A stretch of DNA of 64,000 nt from Oricola indica (lineage in GTDB: Bacteria > Pseudomonadota > Alphaproteobacteria > Rhizobiales > Rhizobiaceae): the NCBI RefSeq assembly GCF_019966595.1, contig NZ_JAINFJ010000001.1, positions 248,001-312,000 of the forward strand, read 5' to 3'. The position numbers were made by a program, and so were the translations under genes. Under the pieces are notes generated by a model. The model saw nothing but the letters and a program-made list of their open reading frames with translations, searched no databases and was not told the DNA's origin. Positions 26,693-35,470 of this stretch are shown piece after piece. Each line of letters starts with the position of its first letter. The first letter of the stretch is position 1.

Positions 26693-29600
26693 TCAAGCAT
26701 TCGCGGCCAGCAGTGCCGCATTGCCGCCGGCGGCGGTCGTGTCGATGCAGACGTGACGCTCAATGATGAGGCGCTCCGACGGGTCCGGTTCGGTGACCAG
26801 CGGTATCAGCGGCCCCGTACGCTTCGCCAGCGCCTTGCGCGCGGCGCGGGTGTCCGCCGGGTCGCTCCACAGCATCACGGCATCGAAACCGGTCAGTGTT
26901 GTCAAATCCTCGCGGTCGAGGAAAAACGGGATCGCGTCTCCACCGCTTGCGTCAGCCGTCACGATCAGCGCCACGCAGCCCTGCGCGCGCGCAACTTCTG
27001 CCTGCCGTTCTGCGTCGGCCGGGTCCGGGCCGAGACACAACACGGTGCCTCGCGCATAGGTCGAAAGGCGATTGGACTCGCCGGTTACACCGGGCATGGC
27101 CAGCGTCGACAGCGCCGCCTCCCGGGCCGGCTTCAGCTGATCGAGCCGGCTTTGAACGGCAAGCGGATCGGCTGGCGTTGCCCTGGTCGGCGTGCCGGTA
27201 CGCGCCTCGGCCTGCACGAAGCGCGAGAGGTAATTCGGCCCGCCTGCCTTCGGACCGGTGCCCGAAAGCCCCTCGCCCCCGAAAGGCTGCGACGCAACGA
27301 CAGCGCCGATCTGGTTGCGGTTGACGTAAAGGTTACCGGCCTTGACGCGAGATGTCAGATGCTCGACCCGGTCGTCGATGCGGCTGTGCAGCCCGAAAGT
27401 CAGGCCATATCCGGTGGCATTGATGTCGCCGATCACGCGGTCGATTTCCGGAGCCCGGAAGGTCGCGACGTGAAGGACAGGACCAAAAATCTCTTGCTCC
27501 AAATCGCCGATCCCGTCGACACGAATGACCGTCGGAGCAACAAATGTGCCCTCATCCGGCGTCTCAAGTTCCTTGAGCAAGCGATTCTCGTTACGCGCCT
27601 TTTCGATATGCGCGACGATCCCCTGTTTCGCCTCCTCGTCAATCACGGGGCCGGTATCGGTCGACAGCGACCACGGATTACCCGGCTTCAGCTCGTCCAT
27701 CGCGCCGAACAGCATTTCCAGCATGCCCTCGGCTACGTCCTCCTGAACGTAGAGGATCCGAAGCGCCGAACAGCGCTGCCCGGCCGACTGGAACGCCGAC
27801 GCGACGATGTCGCGCACCGCCTGTTCCGGCAGAGCGGTGGAATCGACGATCATAGCGTTGAGCCCGCCAGTCTCCGCGATCAACGGTGCATCCGGTGCGA
27901 GATGCTGCGCCATGGACCGATTGATCGCCTGCGCAGTCTCCGTCGAGCCAGTGAAGCAGACCCCGCCGATGCGCGGATCGGAGGTCAGCGCCGCGCCGAC
28001 GACAGCGCCATCGCCTGGTAGCAATTGCAGGACATCGCGGGGCACGCCGGCGTCGTGCATCAGTTGGACGGCGCGCGCCGCGACAAGCGGTGTCTGTTCG
28101 GCCGGTTTCGCCAGCACTCCGTTTCCGGCGGCCAGCGCGGCTGCGATCTGGCCGGTGAAGATCGCCAGCGGGAAATTCCATGGCGATATGCAGGCGAAAA
28201 GCCCGCGCGGTTGCGCGTCTCCGAGCCCCTCGGCCTGGTTCGCGTAGTATCTCAGGAAATCCGCCGCCTCGCGCAACTCTCCCACGGCATCGAGTTGCGT
28301 CTTGCCGGCCTCGCGCGCCAGAAGCGCGAAGAGCGGCCCGAAATTCTCCTCATAGAGGTCGGCGACACGGCGCAATGTCTGCGCCCGCTTTTCCGCCGGG
28401 CAGTCGGACCAGTCGCGCGCCCAATCGAGCGCATTGCGTACGTCTTTCAGTTCGGCATCAACGACCGACCCGACGACGTCGCCCGGATCGGCCGGATTGA
28501 AGACCTCGCGTGTCTCGCCCTTGCCGCGTCCGCCGGACAGCATCGGTCCGGCCTCGAAGCGCTCGGTGCGCAACGGTGATCGCGCCGCCTCGATTGTTTC
28601 GAGATCGTCGCGATTGCGCAGATCGAACCCTTTGGAATTTCCGCGCACCGGCTCGAACACCGCCGCCGGCTTTCGAATATGCGGATTGGACGTCGGATCC
28701 TCGGCCCATTCGGCAAACGGATCGGCAACGATCTCCGCGACCGGAACATCCGCGTCGACGATCTGGTTGACGAAGGACGAATTTGCGCCGTTCTCCAGCA
28801 GCCGGCGCACGAGATAGGCAAGCAGGTCCCGATGCGCACCGACCGGCGCATAGATCCGGCACTTCGTCTTCTCGCCATTGAGCACGATACGGTGCAGCGC
28901 CTCGCCCATGCCGTGCAGGCGCTGGAATTCGAAACTGTCCCGGTCCCTGGCCATCTCCAGGATCGCCGCCACGCTGTGCGCATTATGCGTCGCGAATTGC
29001 GGATAAATCCGGTCTGTCATGTCGAGCAGCTTCTTCGCGCAGCAGATATAGGACACATCGCTTGCCGCCTTGCGGGTGAAGACCGGGAAATCGGTGACAC
29101 CGTCGATCTGCGCGCGCTTGATTTCGGTGTCCCAATAGGCGCCCTTGACGAGCCGCACCATGATCTTCCTGTCGAGCTTTTCGGCCAGCGCATACAGCCA
29201 GTCGAGCACCGCCGGCGCGCGCTTGCCATAGGCCTGCACGACCACGCCAAACCCGTCCCAGCCCACCAGCCGCTCGTCGGCCAGCACTTTCTCGATCACG
29301 TCGAGCGACAGGTCCAGCCGGTCGGCCTCCTCCGCATCGATGTTGAACCCCATCTCCGCCATCGCGGCCATCGCGGCGAGGTCGGCGACGCGCGGCGCGA
29401 GTTCCTCCATGGCGCGCGCCTCCTGCCCGAGCTCATAGCGCGGATGAAGCGCCGACAGCTTTACCGAAATTCCGGGATTGCGCCTGATGTCGTCATGAAC
29501 GCAGCGCGCTGCGATCGCCTGGATCGCGCCGGAATAGGCCTCGAAATAGTCCTCGGCGTCGCCAGCCGTCAGTGCTGCCTCGCCCAGCATGTCGTAGGAA

Positions 29601-30190
29601 TAGCTGTAGCCCTTCGCCTCCATCGCCGCGCCGCGCTGCATGGCTGCCTGGATCGTCTCGCCGAGAACGAACTGGCTGCCGAGTTCGCGCATCGCCTGAC
29701 GCACCGCCGTCCGGATGACAGGCTCCCCGAGCCGTTTCACGGCGCCCCGCAAGAGCCCGGCCATGCCTTGCTGCTTGCGATCACCGTCGAGCACCTTGCC
29801 GGTCAGCATAAGGGCCCATGTCGAGGCGTTGACGAGCGACGAGTTCGAGTGGCCGAGATGCCGGCCCCATTGCGACGGCGCGATCTTGTCCTCGATCAGG
29901 TCGTCGATGGTCGCCGCGTCGGGCACGCGCAACAGCGCTTCGGCGAGGCACATCAGCGCGATGCCTTCCTCCGTCGATAGCCCGTATTCAGCCAGGAACA
30001 CTTCCATGAGGCCGGGCCGATCCTCCGAGCGGATCGCCTCGACCAGCTTCGCTGCGCGCGAAACGGCCTTCTCGCGTGACGACGCATCGGGCGCAGCGCA
30101 AGCGATCAGCCCCTCGAGAAGGCCGGCCTCGTCGGCGCGATGCGCCGCGCGCATGGTCTTGCGGATGGAGTGAAGGGCTTCGTTTGGCAT
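26693..30190 (-). CDS. putA: Bifunctional proline dehydrogenase / L-glutamate gamma-semialdehyde dehydrogenase PutA
   Basis: 1165 residues from ATG 30190 (MPNEALHS), preceded by GGAGGT. The proline dehydrogenase barrel includes YSYDMLGEAALTAGDAE and MVRLVKGAYWDTEIKRAQ, with the flavin region GAHRDLLAYLVRR. The aldehyde dehydrogenase part has CISPWNFPLAIFTGQ, ETGGLNAMIVDST and catalytic AGQRCSALR. There is no N-terminal ribbon-helix-helix DNA-binding domain, unlike E. coli PutA, which fits control by the divergent Lrp-type gene. It converts proline to glutamate at the inner membrane in two channelled steps. The C-terminal ~130 residues are the extra domain seen in long PutA forms. Confidence 0.95.
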   Translation of the reverse strand: MPNEALHSIRKTMRAAHRADEAGLLEGLIACAAPDASSREKAVSRAAKLVEAIRSEDRPGLMEVFLAEYGLSTEEGIALMCLAEALLRVPDAATIDDLIEDKIAPSQWGRHLGHSNSSLVNASTWALMLTGKVLDGDRKQQGMAGLLRGAVKRLGEPVIRTAVRQAMRELGSQFVLGETIQAAMQRGAAMEAKGYSYSYDMLGEAALTAGDAEDYFEAYSGAIQAIAARCVHDDIRRNPGISVKLSALHPRYELGQEARAMEELAPRVADLAAMAAMAEMGFNIDAEEADRLDLSLDVIEKVLADERLVGWDGFGVVVQAYGKRAPAVLDWLYALAEKLDRKIMVRLVKGAYWDTEIKRAQIDGVTDFPVFTRKAASDVSYICCAKKLLDMTDRIYPQFATHNAHSVAAILEMARDRDSFEFQRLHGMGEALHRIVLNGEKTKCRIYAPVGAHRDLLAYLVRRLLENGANSSFVNQIVDADVPVAEIVADPFAEWAEDPTSNPHIRKPAAVFEPVRGNSKGFDLRNRDDLETIEAARSPLRTERFEAGPMLSGGRGKGETREVFNPADPGDVVGSVVDAELKDVRNALDWARDWSDCPAEKRAQTLRRVADLYEENFGPLFALLAREAGKTQLDAVGELREAADFLRYYANQAEGLGDAQPRGLFACISPWNFPLAIFTGQIAAALAAGNGVLAKPAEQTPLVAARAVQLMHDAGVPRDVLQLLPGDGAVVGAALTSDPRIGGVCFTGSTETAQAINRSMAQHLAPDAPLIAETGGLNAMIVDSTALPEQAVRDIVASAFQSAGQRCSALRILYVQEDVAEGMLEMLFGAMDELKPGNPWSLSTDTGPVIDEEAKQGIVAHIEKARNENRLLKELETPDEGTFVAPTVIRVDGIGDLEQEIFGPVLHVATFRAPEIDRVIGDINATGYGLTFGLHSRIDDRVEHLTSRVKAGNLYVNRNQIGAVVASQPFGGEGLSGTGPKAGGPNYLSRFVQAEARTGTPTRATPADPLAVQSRLDQLKPAREAALSTLAMPGVTGESNRLSTYARGTVLCLGPDPADAERQAEVARAQGCVALIVTADASGGDAIPFFLDREDLTTLTGFDAVMLWSDPADTRAARKALAKRTGPLIPLVTEPDPSERLIIERHVCIDTTAAGGNAALLAANA

Positions 30191-30263
30191 CAGGACCTCC
30201 GGCACGAAACGCTGTCAGGTCATGCTATCATTGACCGCGAAGGCATTTTTCCCCAGATTTGAG

Positions 30264-30290
30264 AAATATCGGGCAAGTATCCCGAAATTT
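30264..30290. promoter_or_regulatory. Inverted repeat upstream of the Lrp-type regulator, candidate PutR operator
   Basis: Arms AAATATCGGG (30264-30273) and CCCGAAATTT (30281-30290) match at 9 of 10 pairs around 7 bases. It is 18 bases before the regulator start and ~75 bases upstream of putA. Lrp-family proteins bind AT-flanked dyads of this kind. Confidence 0.5.
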
Positions 30291-30308
30291 TCTTCATCTG
30301 AGGGCAAA

Positions 30309-30797
30309 ATGAAAGAATCAGGCCACCCCGAAGATCAACTGGACCGCTACGACAGGCGCATCATCGCGGTTCTGGAGGCGGAAGGCCGCCTGCCGGTCAC
30401 CGAATTGTCGCGGCGCGTCGGACTTTCGAAAAGCCCCTGCCAGGTCCGCCTCAAGCGGCTGATCGACGAGGGATACATTCTCGGATTCCGCGCCGTCCTC
30501 GACATGGCGAAGATCGGTCGCGAGCATGTCGCGTTCACCGAGGTCAAACTGTCCGACACGACGGAAAAGGCGCTCGCCGCCTTCAACACCGCGGTCAAGC
30601 AAATCCCGGAAGTCGAGCAGTGCCACATGATTGCCGGCCCGTTCGACTTCCTGCTGAAGGTGCGCACGCGCGACATTACCGCCTATCGCCGCATTCTGGG
30701 CGAAACCATTTCCGCCCTGCCGCATGTCTCCAACACCTCGACATATGTCTCGATGCAGGCGGTGAAGGACGGGCCAGTGGGCGAATTTCCACAGTGA
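30309..30797 (+). CDS. putR: Lrp/AsnC-family regulator of proline catabolism
   Basis: 162 residues from ATG 30309 (MKESGHPED). The N-terminal HTH (LDRYDRRIIAVLEAEGRLPVTELSRRVGLSKSP, given here as the region of residues ~11-45) is followed by the RAM ligand-binding domain (EVEQCHMIAGPFDFLLKVRT). Divergent pairing with putA is the classic position of PutR in rhizobia and related bacteria, where it activates putA when proline is present. An inverted repeat in the 118-base gap could be its site. Confidence 0.88.
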   Translation: MKESGHPEDQLDRYDRRIIAVLEAEGRLPVTELSRRVGLSKSPCQVRLKRLIDEGYILGFRAVLDMAKIGREHVAFTEVKLSDTTEKALAAFNTAVKQIPEVEQCHMIAGPFDFLLKVRTRDITAYRRILGETISALPHVSNTSTYVSMQAVKDGPVGEFPQ

Positions 30798-30874
30798 TGC
30801 CATTCGCCAGTCACGATTGAACTCGCCGGAGCCTCGCGCTAGCAGTTTAGCCCGACCTCTTTCGCGGAACGAAT

Positions 30875-32047
30875 ATGCGTACCCAGATCTGCATTATCGG
30901 CGGCGGCCCGGCCGGCCTTTTCCTCTCACATGTGCTGCATGCGGCGGGGATCGACAGCGTCATCGTCGAAAAGCAGACCAAAAAGCATGTGCTCGGCCGC
31001 ATCCGCGCCGGCGTACTTGAACACGGCACCGTCGAACTGCTGCGCCAATACGGCCTCTCCGGGCGCATGGACCGTGACGGCATGCCGAAGGACGGCACGC
31101 GCATCATCTGGCAGGGCAAGGACGATTTCTTCATCGACACGATGCGCTGGACCGGAAAGCGGATGATGATCTGGGGCCAGACCCAGATCACCGAGGATCT
31201 CTATGCCGCACGGGAGCGCGATGGCGCGGCGATCGTCTTCGAAGCCGCGAACACGACGCTGCACGACATCACCGGATCGCCCTCCGTAACCTATGAAAAG
31301 GACGGCATCACCCACCGGGTCGACTGCGATTTCGTCATTGGCTGCGACGGGTTCCACGGACCGAGCCGGATGGCGATCCCGGCCGATATCCGCCGGGAAT
31401 ACGAGCGCATCTACCCGTTCGGATGGCTCGGCATCATGGTCGAGCGCCCGCCGCTGAAGGAACTCGTCTACGACTATCACACGGACGGCTTCGCCATGGC
31501 GTCGCGCCGCAATCCGATGCTCAGCCGCTACTATGTGCAGGTCCCCGCCGCAGACAAGGTCGAGGAATGGTCCGATGACCGGTTCTGGGACGCGTTCCTC
31601 GGTCGTGTACCGGAACATATGGCGCGGCAGGTCCAGACCGGACCGTCGATCGAGAAATCGATCGCGCCGCTTCGCTCCTTCGTTTCCGAACCGATGCGCT
31701 GGGGCAAATTGTTCCTGGCTGGCGATGCCGCCCATATCGTGCCGCCAACCGGCGCCAAGGGGCTCAATCTCGCCTTCTCGGACGTCTTCTATCTGAGCCG
31801 CGCGCTGATCACCCACTACGACGAGGGCAGCGATCACTATCTCGACTGCTATTCGGAGATGGCGTTGCGCCGGATTTGGGCTGCCGAAAACATCTCCTGG
31901 AAACTGACGAAACTCCTCCACGTCTTTCCGGACGAGGATCCTTTCGACCAGAAGATCCGCCAGAACGATTACGACCTGCTGCTGGCATCCGAGGAAGTGC
32001 AACAGGCGCTCGCATACGAATATATCGGCTTGCCCTTCGAGGACTGA
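30875..32047 (+). CDS. pobA: 4-hydroxybenzoate 3-monooxygenase
   Basis: 390 residues, the standard size for PobA. FAD site IGGGPAGLFLSHVL at the N-terminus, the DG motif VIGCDGFHGPSR, and the GD motif LFLAGDAAHIVPPTGAKGLN. The active-site neighbourhood SRYYVQVP is also typical. It uses NADPH and O2 to make protocatechuate. The gene starts 77 bases after putR with no adjacent PobR-type regulator, so it may read through from putR or have its own promoter. It converges with phnN with an 18-base gap. Confidence 0.94.
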   Translation: MRTQICIIGGGPAGLFLSHVLHAAGIDSVIVEKQTKKHVLGRIRAGVLEHGTVELLRQYGLSGRMDRDGMPKDGTRIIWQGKDDFFIDTMRWTGKRMMIWGQTQITEDLYAARERDGAAIVFEAANTTLHDITGSPSVTYEKDGITHRVDCDFVIGCDGFHGPSRMAIPADIRREYERIYPFGWLGIMVERPPLKELVYDYHTDGFAMASRRNPMLSRYYVQVPAADKVEEWSDDRFWDAFLGRVPEHMARQVQTGPSIEKSIAPLRSFVSEPMRWGKLFLAGDAAHIVPPTGAKGLNLAFSDVFYLSRALITHYDEGSDHYLDCYSEMALRRIWAAENISWKLTKLLHVFPDEDPFDQKIRQNDYDLLLASEEVQQALAYEYIGLPFED

Positions 32048-32065
32048 CAGCGCCGCAAACCAGCG

Positions 32066-32653
32066 TCAGGCGCCGATGACAGCCATCTCGCCGATATCGA
32101 AGCGCTCTTTCAGGAGCGACAGGAACGCCCGTCCCGCCATTTCGATCTCACCGGAATTGTCGATCTCGACCACGTGGCCGATATCCGGCAGCTTCTCTGC
32201 GCTGCGTGCAAGACGCTTTTCAATTTCCTCGGCCGTCTCGCGACCGCGTCCGGCAAGCCGCTCGGCCAGCACATGCCGATCCACTGTCAGGCTGACCACC
32301 AGCAGGTTCGAGAAGGCCCTCTCTATGTCGGGGAGCGCCCGTCTCGACCCGTTGCCGATCACGATCCCGCCCGTCTCAAAATGACGAAGGGCCACCGCCG
32401 GAATACCGTAGCGCAGGCCATGCGCTTCCCACGTGACGGCGAATGCCCCTGCGTTCTCCTGCGCAGCGAATGTCTCACGGTCGAGAGAGTCGTGATCTTC
32501 TGTAGAACCATCCGCATCGCGTGTGACGGCCCTGCGCGCGAACAGAATGTCGTCGATGGGCTCCAGCCGCGGCTTCAGCCAGGAAATCAGCGTGTCCTTG
32601 CCGGCCCCGCTCGGGCCGACAATGGCAATGAAACAGCCCTGCCCCGCAAACAT
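32066..32653 (-). CDS. phnN: Ribose 1,5-bisphosphate phosphokinase PhnN
   Basis: 195 residues. P-loop at the N-terminus (IAIVGPSGAGKDTLISWL) and a guanylate-kinase-like fold (FARRAVTRDAD, WEAHGLRYGIP). In C-P lyase loci it phosphorylates ribose 1,5-bisphosphate to PRPP, recycling the carrier sugar left after phosphonate cleavage. It is the last gene of the phn run, 15 bases after phnM. Confidence 0.9.
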   Translation of the reverse strand: MFAGQGCFIAIVGPSGAGKDTLISWLKPRLEPIDDILFARRAVTRDADGSTEDHDSLDRETFAAQENAGAFAVTWEAHGLRYGIPAVALRHFETGGIVIGNGSRRALPDIERAFSNLLVVSLTVDRHVLAERLAGRGRETAEEIEKRLARSAEKLPDIGHVVEIDNSGEIEMAGRAFLSLLKERFDIGEMAVIGA

Positions 32654-32668
32654 CGCCCCTCCCTGCCG

Positions 32669-33859
32669 TCAGGCGACCCTTTTTCCGTCTCGCCAAACGC
32701 CGCGCACGACCGGAACATCTTCCGGATGATCCGGATCATGATGGACGCGAACGAGATCCGCGCGCTTGTCGATGGCGATCTCGCCGCGGTCGGTCAATCC
32801 GACGGTCTCGGCCGGCGTCTTGGTGACCATGCGCAGCGCCTGAGGAAGACCGAGCGTATCGACATCGCGCGCGATCACGAAGACGGAGTGCAACAGGCTG
32901 AACGGAATATAGTCCGAGGACAGAACGTCGAGAATTCCGTGGCGCGCCAGGTCGATCGCGGCGACATTGCCGGAATGCGAACCGCCGCGTACGATGTTCG
33001 GCGCACCCATGAGGACGCTCATGCCGGCCTCGTGCGATGCCTTCGCCGCCTCGATGGAGGTCGGAAACTCCGCGAGCTTCACGCCGAGCCGGATGGCATC
33101 ATCGACATGCTCGAGCGTTGCGTCGTCATGCGAGGCGACGGTAATCCCCATCGCGTGGCAATGCTCTGCAATCTCGTCGCGGTGCTTGTCCGAATAGCGC
33201 GCGGATTCCGCCTGCCGCCGCTTGATGAAATCCTCGAACTCGGCGTCGGTCAGACCGCGCTTTTTCTTGTAGTAGAGGATGTATTTGTCCATCGTCTGGA
33301 ACTGCCGCTGGCCGGGCGCATGGTCCATAAGCGAAGCCAGTCCGACGAGATCCTCATCGCGGAATTCATCCAGTTCGTCGATCACGTTATGCGCGGAAAC
33401 CTCGCAGCGCAGGTGGATGCGGTGTTCGGCGCGCAGCCGTCCCGCCGCCTGCCCCGCCTTGAGCGCGTCGGCCAGCCGGCGCATTTCGCCCTTCTCGTAG
33501 CCATTGTCCTCGTCGCTGCCCATCCGGAAGCAATCGAACACGGTGGTGATGCCGGATGTCGCGATCTGCGCGTCATAGGCCTGGACGGAGGCCATCAGGC
33601 TCCACGCCACGCCGGGACGCGGGCTGTAGTGGGTTTCGAGGTGGTCGGTGTGCAATTCGACAAGACCGGGCGTCAGGTAGTCGCCCTCCAGATCGTGCGC
33701 CGGCACGCTGGAGCGGCCCGGCTGGATATCGGCGATCCGGCCGTCGCGCACGACCACCGTTCCGTCGATCACCTCGTCGGCGAGGATGACATGCGTATTG
33801 GTGAAAATCTCTTCGGTCCCCGCGCCGGCGAAGGCCGACGCGCCGCGTATCTCGTTCAT
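32669..33859 (-). CDS. phnM: Alpha-D-ribose 1-methylphosphonate 5-triphosphate diphosphatase PhnM
   Basis: 396 residues from ATG 33859 (MNEIRGASAF); the frame extends to 33958 but would run into phnE2. Amidohydrolase marks: TPGLVELHTDHLETHYSPRPG near residue 65, the ASHDDATLEHV segment, and APNIVRGGSHSGN. It removes pyrophosphate from the nucleotide-derived 5-triphosphate before PhnJ cleaves the C-P bond. It lies between phnE2 and phnN. Confidence 0.92.
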   Translation of the reverse strand: MNEIRGASAFAGAGTEEIFTNTHVILADEVIDGTVVVRDGRIADIQPGRSSVPAHDLEGDYLTPGLVELHTDHLETHYSPRPGVAWSLMASVQAYDAQIATSGITTVFDCFRMGSDEDNGYEKGEMRRLADALKAGQAAGRLRAEHRIHLRCEVSAHNVIDELDEFRDEDLVGLASLMDHAPGQRQFQTMDKYILYYKKKRGLTDAEFEDFIKRRQAESARYSDKHRDEIAEHCHAMGITVASHDDATLEHVDDAIRLGVKLAEFPTSIEAAKASHEAGMSVLMGAPNIVRGGSHSGNVAAIDLARHGILDVLSSDYIPFSLLHSVFVIARDVDTLGLPQALRMVTKTPAETVGLTDRGEIAIDKRADLVRVHHDPDHPEDVPVVRGVWRDGKRVA

Positions 33860-33884
33860 CAAAAAAGCTTTCCGGTGGACATCG

Positions 33885-35468
33885 TCATTCCTTGGACGCC
33901 GGCTCGACCAGCCGCGAGCGAAGCGCATTCGAGATATTGTCGAAAACAAAGACGACAATGAGGATGAGTATCACCATATAGGCGACATTTTCCCAGTCCG
34001 AATTGGTGCGCATCGCTTCCCACAGTTTAAGGCCGATACCGCCGGCCCCGACCGCGCCGATGATGGTCGCCGAGCGCGTGTTGGATTCCCAGAAATAGAG
34101 CGCCTGCGAAATGAAAACCGGCAGCACCTGCGGCACGACGCCGAAGCGCTGAACGGCCGCGGGCGACGCGCCAACCGACCGCACGCCTTCGCGTTGCTTG
34201 TCGTCGATATTCTCCAGCGCCTCGGAATAGAGCTTACCGAACGTGCCGGTGTCGGTGAAGAAGATCGCCGAGATGCCGGCCAGCGGCCCCGGCCCGAACG
34301 CGCGCGTGAAGAACAGCGCCCAGATCAGCATGTCGACGGAGCGCAGGAAATCGAAGAACCGCTTCAGGATCTGGTTGACGAAGCGGTTCGGCGTGATGTT
34401 GCGCGCCGCCATGAAGGACAGCGGAAAGGCGATCGTCACGGCAAACAGCGTGCCGACAAATGCCATGACGATGGTCTGCAGCAGCTTGATCCAGACATCG
34501 CCATGCTGCCACTCGGCATTGTTGACGATATTGTCCCACATCACCGCGAGATTGGACCGGTCCGGATCGATGCGCTCGCCGGAAAAGGCCAGCGCCATCA
34601 CCTCGGGAAAGGTCTTGCCCCAATAGGGCGACCGCGTGTCGAACCAGAAATTCTCCCAGCCGAGGAACCGCCGGTTCACCTTGACCTCGTACCAGCGCAC
34701 TTCCGCGCGGCCGGCAAAACCGAAATAGGCGATGACCTTCTCGCCCTCGCCCTTCTGCAAGGCCCAGGAGGGCAGATCGCCGACCGGGAACACCTTCTCG
34801 TTCTTGCGGTCGATCGTCAGGACCACCGTCTCGCCGGAGCGCGTCAGCCGGATCTCGTCCGCGGTGATCTGAACCTTCGCGGTCGAGGAAATTTCCACCG
34901 TCGCTTCGGCGATGCCCTCGCGGGTTTCGGTCACGACGCTCGTGCCGCCGCCCGCATCCGCGCTGCTGCCCATGCTGGATGCATCCGAACTCGGCGACAT
35001 GAAACTGTTCATGAGACCGCTGCCGCCCGTATTGGTGGCGTCCGAGGACGGAGACATGAAACTGCCGCCGACCCCAGCCCCGCCGGTGCTGGCGGGCTTC
35101 GAATCGCTGGTGTCGGTCCCTTCGACCGAAACCGTCACGAGGCCGCGCTCGGTCGTGATCCAGGACGGATCCGGATTCTCGCCGAGCGGCGAGAAACGCG
35201 GATAGGTGATCTCGATATCGCCGGTCTTGTATTCGACATCCGGCCGCACTTCGTAGGACACCCAGTCGGCCAGATAGGCGCCGGCGATGTTCCAGTTGCC
35301 GTTCGAAATGACCGAACCGATGGAGAAGAACCACCACGCATAGACGGTGTAGAGCGCCAGCACCACGACAGCGATCGGATAGGCGAAACGCTTGAAGAAG
35401 GGCTGGCGAAAGGCGTCCGGGTGACGCCGTTCGATATCCTCGATCTGGTCTGCGGTCAGCGTCGTCAT
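33885..35468 (-). CDS. phnE: Phosphonate ABC transporter permease PhnE2 with a long periplasmic insertion
   Basis: 527 residues from ATG 35468 (MTTLTADQ), two bases after the phnE1 stop. Membrane segment 1 is at ~29-50. A ~270-residue extracytoplasmic stretch follows, rich in Gly/Ser and carrying two copies of SFMSPSSDA (136-144 and 155-163). The remaining C-terminal ~200 residues are the conserved permease core (WIKLLQTIVMAFVGT; SVGASPAAVQRFGVVPQVLP; GAVGAGGIGLKLWEAM). The core resembles ordinary PhnE; the insertion makes the protein much longer than the ~280-residue E. coli PhnE. It should pair with PhnE1. Confidence 0.87.
   Translation of the reverse strand: MTTLTADQIEDIERRHPDAFRQPFFKRFAYPIAVVVLALYTVYAWWFFSIGSVISNGNWNIAGAYLADWVSYEVRPDVEYKTGDIEITYPRFSPLGENPDPSWITTERGLVTVSVEGTDTSDSKPASTGGAGVGGSFMSPSSDATNTGGSGLMNSFMSPSSDASSMGSSADAGGGTSVVTETREGIAEATVEISSTAKVQITADEIRLTRSGETVVLTIDRKNEKVFPVGDLPSWALQKGEGEKVIAYFGFAGRAEVRWYEVKVNRRFLGWENFWFDTRSPYWGKTFPEVMALAFSGERIDPDRSNLAVMWDNIVNNAEWQHGDVWIKLLQTIVMAFVGTLFAVTIAFPLSFMAARNITPNRFVNQILKRFFDFLRSVDMLIWALFFTRAFGPGPLAGISAIFFTDTGTFGKLYSEALENIDDKQREGVRSVGASPAAVQRFGVVPQVLPVFISQALYFWESNTRSATIIGAVGAGGIGLKLWEAMRTNSDWENVAYMVILILIVVFVFDNISNALRSRLVEPASKE
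34980..35063 (-). repeat. Imperfect 57-base tandem repeat inside phnE2
   Basis: Two copies encode SFMSPSSDA followed by Gly/Asn/Ser-rich residues (protein positions 136-163), with a 19-residue period. It lies in the periplasmic insertion, the only low-complexity part of this operon. Confidence 0.65.
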
Positions 35469-35470
35469 GG

